Source: Acetatifactor sp. (GTDB lineage: Bacteria; Bacillota; Clostridia; Lachnospirales; Lachnospiraceae). Taken from it: 64,000 nucleotides of DNA. The notes beneath the pieces were generated by a model, which was given only the letters and a program-made list of their open reading frames with translations, searched no databases and was not told where the DNA came from. The DNA is taken from contig JAILLF010000043.1 in assembly GCA_024693365.1 (NCBI GenBank), positions 62,001 through 126,000 of the forward strand, written 5' to 3'. The position numbers and the translations under genes are program-made. The stretch's first letter is position 1, and each line of letters starts with the position of its first letter. Positions 1-9,270 of the stretch are shown here, in pieces.

Positions 1-1
1 T

Positions 2-598
2 GAAATCTATGATGACAAAGAAAAACTGGATGGCTTTCTGACAGCCAGGCAAAACGAACTGGCGCAGCAGGCCAAGGAAATGGAGTATAAGCTGATGCTT
101 CTGGATACGGCCCGAAAGAGGCTGAGAAAGGAGCAGAAAATGAGTTTTGACGTTACAGTAAAGACGATACCCGAAAGATATGCAGCAACCGTACGCATGG
201 TGGTTCCGCGTTATGAAGATGAGGGAATGGCATGGCGCATGATGGGAGAATGCAAGGAGCCGCTTGTTCCTGCTGATCCTTGTTATGCCATCGCGGAATT
301 TTTAGACGATGAATTTAAGGAGGAAAACGTTGAGATCGAAGTTTCGATGGCCGTGAAGGGAAAGTATCAGGATACCGAGCACGTGAAGTTTCAGATGCTG
401 CCGTCGGTAAAGGTCGCAAGTTGCATCATCAAAGGCAGTTATGATCAGATGGGAGAGGCTTGTGCAACGGTGGCTTCCTGGATCGAGGCAAACGGCTATA
501 AGTTGAACGGACCGATGTTCAACATTTATCACGTGGGTCCGGCGCAGACGCGGAATCCTGAGGAGTATGTGACGGAGGCATGTTTTCCCGTAGAGTAA
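2..598 (+). CDS. MerR-type regulator C-terminal part with GyrI-like effector-binding domain (5' truncated by window)
   Basis: Open frame runs from base 2; coiled-coil linker then GyrI-like domain (TIPERYAATVRMVVPRYEDEG... VKVASCIIKGSYDQMGEAC). Confidence 0.75.
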   Translation, partial: EIYDDKEKLDGFLTARQNELAQQAKEMEYKLMLLDTARKRLRKEQKMSFDVTVKTIPERYAATVRMVVPRYEDEGMAWRMMGECKEPLVPADPCYAIAEFLDDEFKEENVEIEVSMAVKGKYQDTEHVKFQMLPSVKVASCIIKGSYDQMGEACATVASWIEANGYKLNGPMFNIYHVGPAQTRNPEEYVTEACFPVE

Positions 599-663
599 TT
601 GATGGCACCACTTACGCCTTGTTCCGTGACGGGACGTATGTTACAATCGTAAAAGCATTCGCA

Positions 664-694
664 GAGATCCCGGATTTTGATCCGGGATCTTTGT
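664..694 (+). terminator. Rho-independent terminator after MerR-like gene
   Basis: GATCCCGGATTTTGATCCGGGATCTTTG inverted repeat. Confidence 0.7.
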
Positions 695-714
695 GCGTTA
701 CTGCCTGCCATGAA

Positions 715-744
715 CTGACCGAAGTTTCCGTTTTTGATATACTG
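715..744 (+). promoter_or_regulatory. Putative sigma-A promoter (repeat copy A)
   Basis: CTGACC-17 bp-TATACT; homologous to copies near 7797 and 18059. Confidence 0.5.
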
Positions 745-766
745 GAATTGATAAACGCGTAGACGT

Positions 767-979
767 TTGCAGATCAGAGGTAGAAATCAGTTAGGAAGAC
801 CGGCGTTGGCGGATATACAGAGGCATTTATTATATTTACTGGAAAACTGGGGACTTGAATCAGAAGGTCTTGTCATGACGGGGCTATACGAAAAAGACAG
901 GAATATATTTTCGAGTTTATTGCTTCACTGTACAATGAATATTATAGCGTTTATGAATTAAATGAGGAGGAGAGAAAAT
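767..979 (+). pseudogene. Possible degenerate ORF with an internal frameshift; family unknown
   Basis: Frame 767 reads ...LENWGLESEGLVMTGLYEKDR; another frame continues QEYIFEFIASLYNEYYSVYELNEEERK stop. Confidence 0.3.
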
Positions 980-2175
980 GAAGAAAACGGTAACGGTTTT
1001 ATGTCTTTTGGCATTCATGGTAACGCTTAGTGGCTGTGATGGCCGGGGCGACAATAAAGAGTATGCAGATGTTACTCAAGAAACGCAGTATACTGCGGAG
1101 GATGCTTCGTCTGAGATTGTTGAGGCATCTGCCAAGCCAACGGCGACGCCTGAGGTAACGTCAACGCCGGAAGTAACGTCAACGCCGGAAGTAACGCCGA
1201 CGCCGGAAGCAACGGCGACGCCGGCGCCTGAGTTATCCAAGGATCCCATCGAGTATGGAGACCTTATGGAGTATTTAAGAAAGCCAGCATCCCAGGTGAT
1301 AACGGCATTTGATCGCCCGTACAGGTATGATTACTGGGGGCCTGAACGTGAAAACGAAGCGTATGGCGGGTTTACGTTTGATGATAAGGTCTATTTTGGA
1401 TTTGACTATAGTGGTAAGACCTTTGAGCCTTCCCGGGACATAGGTTCCTTAATTATTCACAATGATAAGAAACTCAAGGCTGGCATTGGCAATAATCTCA
1501 ACACAAGCATGAAGTCCGCCGGCCTATAAAACAAAGGAAACGAACTATGGAATGGAATTTTCTGTTGACGGCGTAGAAAAGAAGAAGGAACTTTACGGGT
1601 ATCGGATCAGGCTCCGTCTCTTGTCGGACGGGCAGGTCATTACCACTTATGATCCAGAGGACGAATCCGAAGGATTCGATTATAAGGCAGACGCGATCTA
1701 CGGAGGATTCTGGTGGAGTGGATCAGACGATTTGGAAGTCAATGCCCTTCGCGAGATGAGCGGGATCCCGGGCAAACAAAAGGAGTGCGTGGTTACGACA
1801 GCCACGACGCGTCGTTCGGTCACGGAGAAGGGTTATGACGTTGCAGAGCTTTTTGAAGCCTATTACTTGAATGGAAGCCAGACGCCATGCCTGATCAAAG
1901 TTGAGGAGGCCTACGAAAGTAATGACGGCAGCATGACAATAACGATGTTGAAAACGGCAGACGGAAAAGATCTTTTGAATGGACGAAAGCTGGCAAAAGA
2001 AGGAACGGGAACCATATACGGCCATCAAGTGAAGTGGAGTCTTTACGATACGCCGTCCGGCATACAGATTGTCACCACCTACACCAGTGAGGGGGAAGAA
2101 TGGGGCGGTACCTGGAGGGAGTACGTCATACTAGATGATTGCCTGATCATGTATTATTCTTTTTATTCGTTATAA
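978..2175 (+). pseudogene. Putative lipoprotein with TPEVTS repeat linker, apparently split by a frameshift near 1515 (ORFs 978-1529 and 1552-2175)
   Basis: Lipobox LSGC; the second ORF lacks a signal peptide and the two ORFs join by a +1 shift. Confidence 0.5.
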
Positions 2176-2278
2176 ATGGATGAAACTTTTCGTTGCAAAG
2201 ACCGTCTATAGTTTCAGAGAAGGATTTCACGTCCTGTAACTATATATGACAAGAAGCGCAACTTGAAAGGAGACTTCC

Positions 2279-3049
2279 ATGAAAATCAAAACAAAGACGT
2301 CATTCACTTTATTTCTTGCAGCACTTGTTCTGACAGGCGCTACTGCCTGCGGGAAACCAGGACCAAAGAGCTCAGAATCCAAGAGTTCTGAGCTCAAAAC
2401 AGAATCTGAGATCGTGACGACTTCTGAAGTAACCGAAACCCCGGCACTGGAGGAACCGTCGACCGCGAAGGATGAGAATCAGGCGACTGACAGAGCTTTT
2501 CAGGCAGTAGTATTGATCAAGATCGGCGAGCACACGTATTATCAGGAAGGGATGTTTGATGACGGCGGCCGCAATGAGAAATTTAAGGACTACATGATCT
2601 CGCAGCTTGAAAAAGCTGATAAGGATCTTCATGATGACGTGTACGTGACCGGCATAGGCGAAGCAGAGCAGAAGGGCGAATTCCGCTTCTTTGGCAAGAT
2701 GATGAATGACGGTGTTACTTATGATTCCGCTGACATGACCTGCTGGTATGATGATGAAACAAAAAGCAATGCCTGGAGCATTGATTATTCCAAGTTCAGG
2801 CGGACCGAATTCAGCAAGAACGGTCTGATCCCGGCAGAAGACGTTTTTGAGAAAGTCTATGAGAGGGCTTCGCAATCTGATAAGGTCAGACAGAGCGTGG
2901 ACGAAATAACGGGCACCTACCTTCTCGCAGTTGATTCAACGGGTACCCTTTACTACCGCTTTACAATCAACAGATATAGCACGGTAGACGTGGATGCAAA
3001 GACGGGGGAAATCATCTTCGAACGTTATTGGAACGGAATTTACACCTAA
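2279..3049 (+). CDS. Putative lipoprotein of unknown function
   Basis: AGGAG RBS, signal peptide and lipobox (LTGATACG). Confidence 0.7.
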   Translation: MKIKTKTSFTLFLAALVLTGATACGKPGPKSSESKSSELKTESEIVTTSEVTETPALEEPSTAKDENQATDRAFQAVVLIKIGEHTYYQEGMFDDGGRNEKFKDYMISQLEKADKDLHDDVYVTGIGEAEQKGEFRFFGKMMNDGVTYDSADMTCWYDDETKSNAWSIDYSKFRRTEFSKNGLIPAEDVFEKVYERASQSDKVRQSVDEITGTYLLAVDSTGTLYYRFTINRYSTVDVDAKTGEIIFERYWNGIYT

Positions 3050-3156
3050 ATCACGTATAATTTCTTCTGAGAAATTCCCTACGGTACGGCAGAAAAAAAT
3101 GCATGGCATGAGTAACAAAATAGGTGGCTTGATGCCGCCTTTTTTGTTACAATAAA

Positions 3157-3288
3157 AAGAGACCTTCAAGAATCGAGGAGAATTTGAAAGTTTTTGATTT
3201 TGAACTGGATGACGAGGACGTACGGATGATAGCTAACCTAACGGGTTGCGTTGGCTTGTCGGGAAACCCGAACACTATGCCATTTTAA
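3157..3288 (+). pseudogene. C-terminal remnant of an aldo/keto reductase
   Basis: KRPSRIEENLKVFDFELDDEDVRMIANLTGCVGLSGNPNTMPF* resembles the AKR C-terminal motif; rest of gene absent. Confidence 0.6.
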
Positions 3289-3347
3289 ATTCGCAGAGGT
3301 GCTTTCGCGGAAGATGAGGCAACACCACGGAAAGATGCAAAATATTA

Positions 3348-3384
3348 GAAATCGACCGGCAAGGACACTCTGCTGGTCGATTTT
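3348..3384 (+). terminator. Rho-independent terminator
   Basis: AATCGACCGGC...GCTGGTCGATTTTTG hairpin plus T tract. Confidence 0.75.
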
Positions 3385-3410
3385 TGTGTTGTATGGAACG
3401 GGGCTGTTTG

Positions 3411-3440
3411 TTGACCCGCGATCCTAACTTTGATATAATT
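3411..3440 (+). promoter_or_regulatory. Sigma-A-like promoter
   Basis: TTGACC-17-TATAAT upstream of the 3478 ORF. Confidence 0.6.
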
Positions 3441-3477
3441 TTTTCGTTAACTGAATTGTATCAAGGGGGGATGAGAC

Positions 3478-3825
3478 ATGGCTACGATAAACGTTTATGA
3501 ACAATACTTTGCTGCGGACTGCACGTATAACGGAGTACGGCGCAAGGCTGCGCTGGTTGCCCTGATTTCCGATTCCAATGCCGGAATGATTACTTACGAA
3601 GCGTCAGTTACTTTTTTCCCGCATCGTGACGAGGAAGATTATGCAGTATCTTACGACGCCTGCTTTGTAAAGGAACTGTATCATGCCAAGGGACGGCGGT
3701 CAAAGAAAAGGGAAAAGGAATTCTTGGAAAGCGGGTCTTTTAAGGATGAGATAGATAGGCTTGCGGCAGAGCATGGGGGAAGGGTAACGTGGGATGAGCC
3801 GTTGCGAGCGGCAAGCTATGCTTGA
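3478..3825 (+). CDS. Hypothetical protein
   Basis: ORF with RBS-like AAGGGGGG upstream and promoter. Confidence 0.6.
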   Translation: MATINVYEQYFAADCTYNGVRRKAALVALISDSNAGMITYEASVTFFPHRDEEDYAVSYDACFVKELYHAKGRRSKKREKEFLESGSFKDEIDRLAAEHGGRVTWDEPLRAASYA

Positions 3826-3906
3826 TTTAAGTCCGCGGAAGAATTGATAGCGTTTCAACAACGGTGCTTTGCTTAAGCCATCAAATACGGAAAGGAAAAA
3901 AGACAA

Positions 3907-4620
3907 ATGAAAATCATCATGATCCGTCACGGAGAACCTGATTATTCAAAGGATGCGCTGACTAAAAAAGGGGAGCGTGAGGCGGCATGCCTATCCAAGT
4001 GGATCAGCCGCATTGATCCGCAAGTATCGGCCTACTACGTATCACCTCTTGGCAGGGCCAGACAGACCTGTAATGCCTGCCTTTCGCCGCTTGGAAAGGA
4101 AGCGACGGTTCTTCCGTGGATTGAAGAATATACGGGGCGCACTTTCAATGAACGCTTGGGTTACGAGCGTCACGCCTGGGATTTTTATCCGGCCGACTGG
4201 ACTAAGGATGCGTCGCTGTTTTCGGCTGATACCTGGCAGAATTCACACTACTACGACAATCCTTCCTGCAAGGATGGATATCGGGTGATTACGGAAGGGT
4301 TTGATTCCCTTCTCGAGGAATATGGTTACCGACGGGAGGGCCACGTATACCGGACGGATTGGGGCGAGGGGGGGCCGCGTGACGTGACAATCGTAATCTT
4401 TTGTCACATGATTGCGTCGCTCAGCGTGGTGGCACATTTGACGGGAATTTCAGCGCCCCTTTTATGGCACGGATTCTTCTGCGCACCCACTGGACTAACC
4501 GTCATTCAGACGGAAGAACGAGATCCGGGCGTTGCCTGGTTCCGCGTACGCGCAATTGGGGAAGTGGCGCATCTATTATGCGAAGATGAACCGATCTCAG
4601 ATTCCGGATTTAAGGGGTGA
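3907..4620 (+). CDS. Histidine phosphatase family protein
   Basis: N-terminal MKIIMIRHGEPDYS RHG motif. Confidence 0.85.
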   Translation: MKIIMIRHGEPDYSKDALTKKGEREAACLSKWISRIDPQVSAYYVSPLGRARQTCNACLSPLGKEATVLPWIEEYTGRTFNERLGYERHAWDFYPADWTKDASLFSADTWQNSHYYDNPSCKDGYRVITEGFDSLLEEYGYRREGHVYRTDWGEGGPRDVTIVIFCHMIASLSVVAHLTGISAPLLWHGFFCAPTGLTVIQTEERDPGVAWFRVRAIGEVAHLLCEDEPISDSGFKG

Positions 4621-4717
4621 AAAAATTTTTTGAGAGTCACCAACCTTTGGGATTTAATCCTCACTATATAGTCATAAGGGCCTGAAAAGAAAGATTCTTT
4701 CGAACTTGGAGGAGAAG

Positions 4718-6340
4718 ATGGAAAAACAGCTGGTAGATCATATGATGGAGACATACTTCCATAAGATCTACGGATTTGCGGTGAAGAAAGCATATTCGGA
4801 TGATGAGGCGCAGGAGCTTTGCGCGGAGATGGTGAAGGAGGTTTACCTTTCCCTTCTTGGCGCGGAAGCAATCTCCAATACGGACGGTTACGTGTGGCGC
4901 ATTTGTTCTAACGTTTTTGCCAGGCACGTTTCAACAAAGAAGAAACAAGGTATTTCCTTGAATGGAATGGAGCTGCCTTATTACGACGAATATGATCTTG
5001 GCGAGGCGGAGGAAGAGCTTGCGAGACTTCGTAGGGAAATTGCATATCTTTCAAAGAACCGCAGAAAAATTGTCTTCTCCTTCTACTACGAGGGAAAGTC
5101 CATTGCAGCCATTGCCGGCGAGATGGGCCTTTCCGAGGGTACCGTAAAATGGCACCTAAACAAGGCAAGAAATGACTTGAAGGAGGGCTTTGGAATGGAA
5201 AGAAAAATAGGAACGTTGGGAATATCTCCCATTGAGGCAACTGAATTTGGACATAATGGACGGCCGGATCCTGACGGTGGACCGGAGAAATACTTGTCGG
5301 ATCCCATCAATCTGAACATTGCTTACAGTGTATATGAGACGCCGCGCACAAAGGAAGAGATTGCGCAGGAGCTTGGGATTACGCCGGTATTTCTTGAGGA
5401 CAAGATTGCGCTCTTGGAAAACAATGGATTTTTGGTAAGAACAAGTGGCGACCGCTATACTACTTACGTGTGTTTTTCACCGAGAAAATATTCCTTGGAA
5501 CAAATAGACAGGGACTGGGAAGTGCGGCTTCAGGTCGTTCAGGAGCTGTTAAAAAAGTACGTACCGAAGGTCCGGGCGGCTATTGCTGACGTTCAGGACG
5601 TCTATATTCCCAGCGGTAACAGGGAGTTATTTGAGGCAGCAGTGATCTTTTATGCGATTATGAATAAGTGCCAGATCCCGATACAGAAGGACCTCGGGAA
5701 GTATTGGATCAAAACGCTTGGCGGCGGCGCATATTTTGCGCAGGTGGAATTAAAACAGGAAGCCGAGGATCCTGAATATGAAATGAAGCATAAGGGGACT
5801 GGGAAAGATTACTTCGCCTGTGGCTGCATGACCAGAGAATCCGAAAAATACGAAGGCGTATATTCCTGGTCCATCGATACGAGATTCTGTAGCCGGAAGG
5901 GAGCCTGGGAAAACAATCGGAACGAGGATTATGATTTCCTGTATGAGTGGATCTGCGGCACCATCAAGGATGATACGGCAAATCAGGAAAAGGTGAAGCG
6001 ACTTCGCGAACGTGAATATATCACGGCAGATGGCAAGGTGAACGTGATGATCGTGAAGGAAAAGGCGGCGGAGTTTTTTGCAAAAATCCCGGAGCTCGAT
6101 GAAGAGATCAAGAAGGAATTCGCCGGTTTTGCCTTAGAGCAGGCCATGGAAGAGGCAAAGAGATATCCGGCGCAAATGCAGGATTACGTCGTGTTTTTCC
6201 ATACCACTGGCTTCATTGGCCCCATGGAGGCGCTCATGGTCTTGGATGAGATGTATGACCAAGGCATCTTCCAGCCCCTAAAGAAGGAAGAGATGGTGAC
6301 CAGCCAGCTTCTGACTTTCTGCGACAGACTGCCTGAGTAA
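4718..6340 (+). CDS. Sigma-70-like factor with long C-terminal winged-helix/sensor-like extension
   Basis: Region 2-like N-terminus, region 4 HTH (KSIAAIAGEMGLSEGTVKWHLNKAR), then about 370 aa extension. Confidence 0.75.
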   Translation: MEKQLVDHMMETYFHKIYGFAVKKAYSDDEAQELCAEMVKEVYLSLLGAEAISNTDGYVWRICSNVFARHVSTKKKQGISLNGMELPYYDEYDLGEAEEELARLRREIAYLSKNRRKIVFSFYYEGKSIAAIAGEMGLSEGTVKWHLNKARNDLKEGFGMERKIGTLGISPIEATEFGHNGRPDPDGGPEKYLSDPINLNIAYSVYETPRTKEEIAQELGITPVFLEDKIALLENNGFLVRTSGDRYTTYVCFSPRKYSLEQIDRDWEVRLQVVQELLKKYVPKVRAAIADVQDVYIPSGNRELFEAAVIFYAIMNKCQIPIQKDLGKYWIKTLGGGAYFAQVELKQEAEDPEYEMKHKGTGKDYFACGCMTRESEKYEGVYSWSIDTRFCSRKGAWENNRNEDYDFLYEWICGTIKDDTANQEKVKRLREREYITADGKVNVMIVKEKAAEFFAKIPELDEEIKKEFAGFALEQAMEEAKRYPAQMQDYVVFFHTTGFIGPMEALMVLDEMYDQGIFQPLKKEEMVTSQLLTFCDRLPE

Positions 6341-6401
6341 ACTTGGGCTTAGAGGAGTGACGGATCACAAGGAAGTTTGATGAAGGCGTGGAGATGAACG
6401 T

Positions 6402-7220
6402 ATGGAAATAAACAATAAAACATTCGAGGATTATGCCAGGATCCTTCGGGAGGCAACGCCCTACAAGGATGGCAACGCTGGCATAAAATATATGGTGAAG
6501 CCTGACAAGAGGCGTAAAGACGTTATCAGGAAGTACTATAAAGAAAAAGCGGGGCTCGATCTTGACTTGATCGAAAAGTCGCCACTAACGACCTGGGAAA
6601 AAGCGATAAAGCTCGCGCAGTTTGTTGCAAAGCATGTCCCGCATGACAACCAGAAAAAATGGATCAGTAAGCTAAATGCCATAACATTGTATGAATACGC
6701 AAAAAAGACGCCAACGGGTTTCAACTGCAGGTGGCATTCCATCATGCTAAGCGAGCTGCTTTTAGCCGTCGGAATCAAAAATGCGTTTATCACGTGCCTT
6801 CCCGAAGACAAAAATGACGGGGATTGTCACGTGGTAAATCACGTCTGGCTTCCGGAGAATCAAAAATGGGCCATGATCGACAGTGACATGACGGAGTACG
6901 CCATCTCGAAAGAAGGTACCCAGCTTTCTTTGTTTGAGATGCGCGAATACATTTGCTCCGGAGGTGACTTTGAAATATGCGTTCTTCCGGGCTTTGAGGA
7001 TACTTGGTACGGATCCTCTGAGGGAAGAGAGTATCTTAAGTGTTATTGGGCGAAGAATCTATATTGGTTCGCAAGACATACGACGTATGGATTTAGCTTG
7101 GAAAGCAGGAGGCGCGTTGGCGATTCTTACGTATGTCTGATTCCACCAGGATATGATTATAAAAAGGTGAGAGAGTGTAAAGAGATCACCAATGAACGGG
7201 AATTTTGGGGATTATCTTGA
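6402..7220 (+). CDS. Transglutaminase-like domain protein
   Basis: Cys (FNCRWHS), His (VNHVW), Asp (IDSDM) triad order. Confidence 0.65.
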   Translation: MEINNKTFEDYARILREATPYKDGNAGIKYMVKPDKRRKDVIRKYYKEKAGLDLDLIEKSPLTTWEKAIKLAQFVAKHVPHDNQKKWISKLNAITLYEYAKKTPTGFNCRWHSIMLSELLLAVGIKNAFITCLPEDKNDGDCHVVNHVWLPENQKWAMIDSDMTEYAISKEGTQLSLFEMREYICSGGDFEICVLPGFEDTWYGSSEGREYLKCYWAKNLYWFARHTTYGFSLESRRRVGDSYVCLIPPGYDYKKVRECKEITNEREFWGLS

Positions 7221-7256
7221 TCTCAGATCATAACAATAAAACAAAGGAGCAAACAG

Positions 7257-7703
7257 ATGATCATTAGAAAAGCAACGGGGTCGGACGCGGATGATTTGAA
7301 AATGTTATATTTTGATTTTTTAACACATTATCCTCCCAAGGAAGAACAAAACATGCAAGAGTGGCAGGAACTGCTAAATAAGTTTGAAAAAGATGACAAC
7401 ATGTATTTGCTTGTCGCCATAGAGGATGGAAAAGCAGTCTCTTCCGTACAAATGGCAATCATTGAAAGCCTGACACATAACGTTCGCCCCTTTGCCGTCA
7501 TAGAGAACGTTGTGACGCATGCTGATTACAGAAACAGGGGCTATGCATCAGCGCTTTTGGAACGAGCCTCAGAAATCGCGAGGGAAAAAGGCTGCTACAA
7601 GGTGTCTCTGGAGACGGGTTCCAATAAGGAAAGCACCTTGAATTTCTACAGAAACAATGGGTTTGCGATAGATGAAAAGCATTCCTGTTTAAAACGATTA
7701 TAA
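7257..7703 (+). CDS. GNAT family N-acetyltransferase
   Basis: VVTHADYRNRGYASALLERASEIAREKGCYKVSLETG...NFYRNNGF. Confidence 0.9.
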   Translation: MIIRKATGSDADDLKMLYFDFLTHYPPKEEQNMQEWQELLNKFEKDDNMYLLVAIEDGKAVSSVQMAIIESLTHNVRPFAVIENVVTHADYRNRGYASALLERASEIAREKGCYKVSLETGSNKESTLNFYRNNGFAIDEKHSCLKRL

Positions 7704-7724
7704 CAATTGAAAAACAGTGGCATT

Positions 7725-7762
7725 TGAGATCCCGGTACTTTTTTATCGTACCGGGATCTTTT
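7725..7762 (+). terminator. Rho-independent terminator
   Basis: GATCCCGGTACttttttatcGTACCGGGATCTTTTT. Confidence 0.85.
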
Positions 7763-7796
7763 TGCTTATGCCAATCAGACAATCAAATTGACCAGA

Positions 7797-7825
7797 GTTT
7801 CCGTTTTTGATATACTATAGGGAGG
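7797..7825 (+). promoter_or_regulatory. Sigma-A-like promoter (repeat copy B)
   Basis: TTGACC-17-TATACT. Confidence 0.65.
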
Positions 7826-7897
7826 GATTTGAACAGGGAGATCATTTTGTGAAAAAGTACAGGCTAGCATATTATGGCGAAGAAAGGGAAATGAAAT

Positions 7898-8785
7898 ATG
7901 TTTGAGAGTGATTTTGCCAAATGTGAATACGTTGAAAAGGATAACGTGGTCTTTCACGTGTGGAAAAAGGAAGCTCATTTCGATGATTACCGGAATCCGG
8001 TCATTGCCTCGCTGGAGATGCTTAGGGAACACAAGGGGAGTCTCTTCATTGTTGACGCGAGAAACGGATTTGAGGACGTGAAGGAAGACGTTGACTGGGG
8101 ATTTTCCTACTTTCTTCCGGAATTAAAAAAGACGGGCTGTTCCACTTGGGGATTTATTCTTCCGAAAACGTCTGACATTGAAGGCGAGATTGATCTGTGG
8201 ACAAAGGAGATAGAAAAGAACTTTCGCGTGATCCGCGCTGAGTCCTATGACGAGATTTTACGACAGGCAGCGGGAGGTACGCAAGTGATCATAAGAGACT
8301 ACGGAGAAAGCGATTTTGAGGGCATTAAGAATTGGATCACGGACGAGAGAACGCATGCCATGTGGTGCGCAAATAGGACGCGGTTTCCACTTCAAAAGCA
8401 AAGCTTTGATGAATTTTTGAAAGACATTTCCATGAGAAATGGAGATCATCCCTTTGTGGCAGTGGATGAGAACGGAGTTGTCATGGGATTCTTTTGTTAC
8501 TCGTTAAACGCTGAAACGAAGGAGGGCATGTTCAAATTTGTGATGGTAGATCCCGCCAGACGTGGAATTGGATTGGGAAAGGAAATGTTAAAGCAGGCGG
8601 TGCGTTATGCATTTGACGTCACGAAGGCGGATGCCGTACAGTTGATGGTCTTTTCCGAAAACGCAAGGGCTAGGAAATGCTATGAAGGAGTTGGTTTTAC
8701 GGTAAGAAAAACGCAGGAGCGTGCATTTCAATTTAAGGACAAATCATGGGATAGGATAAACATGGTAATAAAGAAGATGCCGTGA
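7898..8785 (+). CDS. Two-domain protein: N-terminal STAS/SpoIIAA-like domain plus C-terminal GNAT acetyltransferase
   Basis: N-terminal about 130 aa then IIRDYGESDFEGI... VDPARRGIGLGKEMLKQAV GNAT motif. Confidence 0.75.
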   Translation: MFESDFAKCEYVEKDNVVFHVWKKEAHFDDYRNPVIASLEMLREHKGSLFIVDARNGFEDVKEDVDWGFSYFLPELKKTGCSTWGFILPKTSDIEGEIDLWTKEIEKNFRVIRAESYDEILRQAAGGTQVIIRDYGESDFEGIKNWITDERTHAMWCANRTRFPLQKQSFDEFLKDISMRNGDHPFVAVDENGVVMGFFCYSLNAETKEGMFKFVMVDPARRGIGLGKEMLKQAVRYAFDVTKADAVQLMVFSENARARKCYEGVGFTVRKTQERAFQFKDKSWDRINMVIKKMP

Positions 8786-8828
8786 TCATCGCGGTTTTGG
8801 CAGAACAGGTCAAAAGAAAGGAAAAAAC

Positions 8829-9170
8829 ATGGGATACGAGGAGAACGCAAGATTAAATCATCGGAATGGAAGCAATTGCTCAGCCAGTCTGTTTAAGGCA
8901 TTTGCTGATAAGCTGGGCATGTCAGCGGAAGAAGCGGCGCGGATCGCTCCGGCGCCAAGATCTGAAGGAGGAAAATGCGGAGGATTCCTGGCAGGAAAAA
9001 AGCTATTGGAAATGATAAAGCCGGAAGCCGCAGAAGAATTTGAAAAGCGTTTCCTGGAACAAAACGGTGATGATAAATGTGCCAGCTTGATCATGAAAAG
9101 ACGACTGCAAGGGAAAAACTGCAATGACTTAGTAGGCGAGACCGCAAATATCATAGAATCAATACTATAA
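8829..9170 (+). CDS. C_GCAxxG_C_C family redox-like protein
   Basis: NCSASLFKAF... GGKCGGFLAGKKL ... CASLI...NCNDLVG cysteine pattern. Confidence 0.65.
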   Translation: MGYEENARLNHRNGSNCSASLFKAFADKLGMSAEEAARIAPAPRSEGGKCGGFLAGKKLLEMIKPEAAEEFEKRFLEQNGDDKCASLIMKRRLQGKNCNDLVGETANIIESIL

Positions 9171-9270
9171 TTTGATTGCGCATAATCTTTGAATTAAAGA
9201 GGGCAAGGACGAAAAGTCGACGGATTGTTTTCTGATAAAAATTTTTAACTAGGATGACGAACACTGTTTT

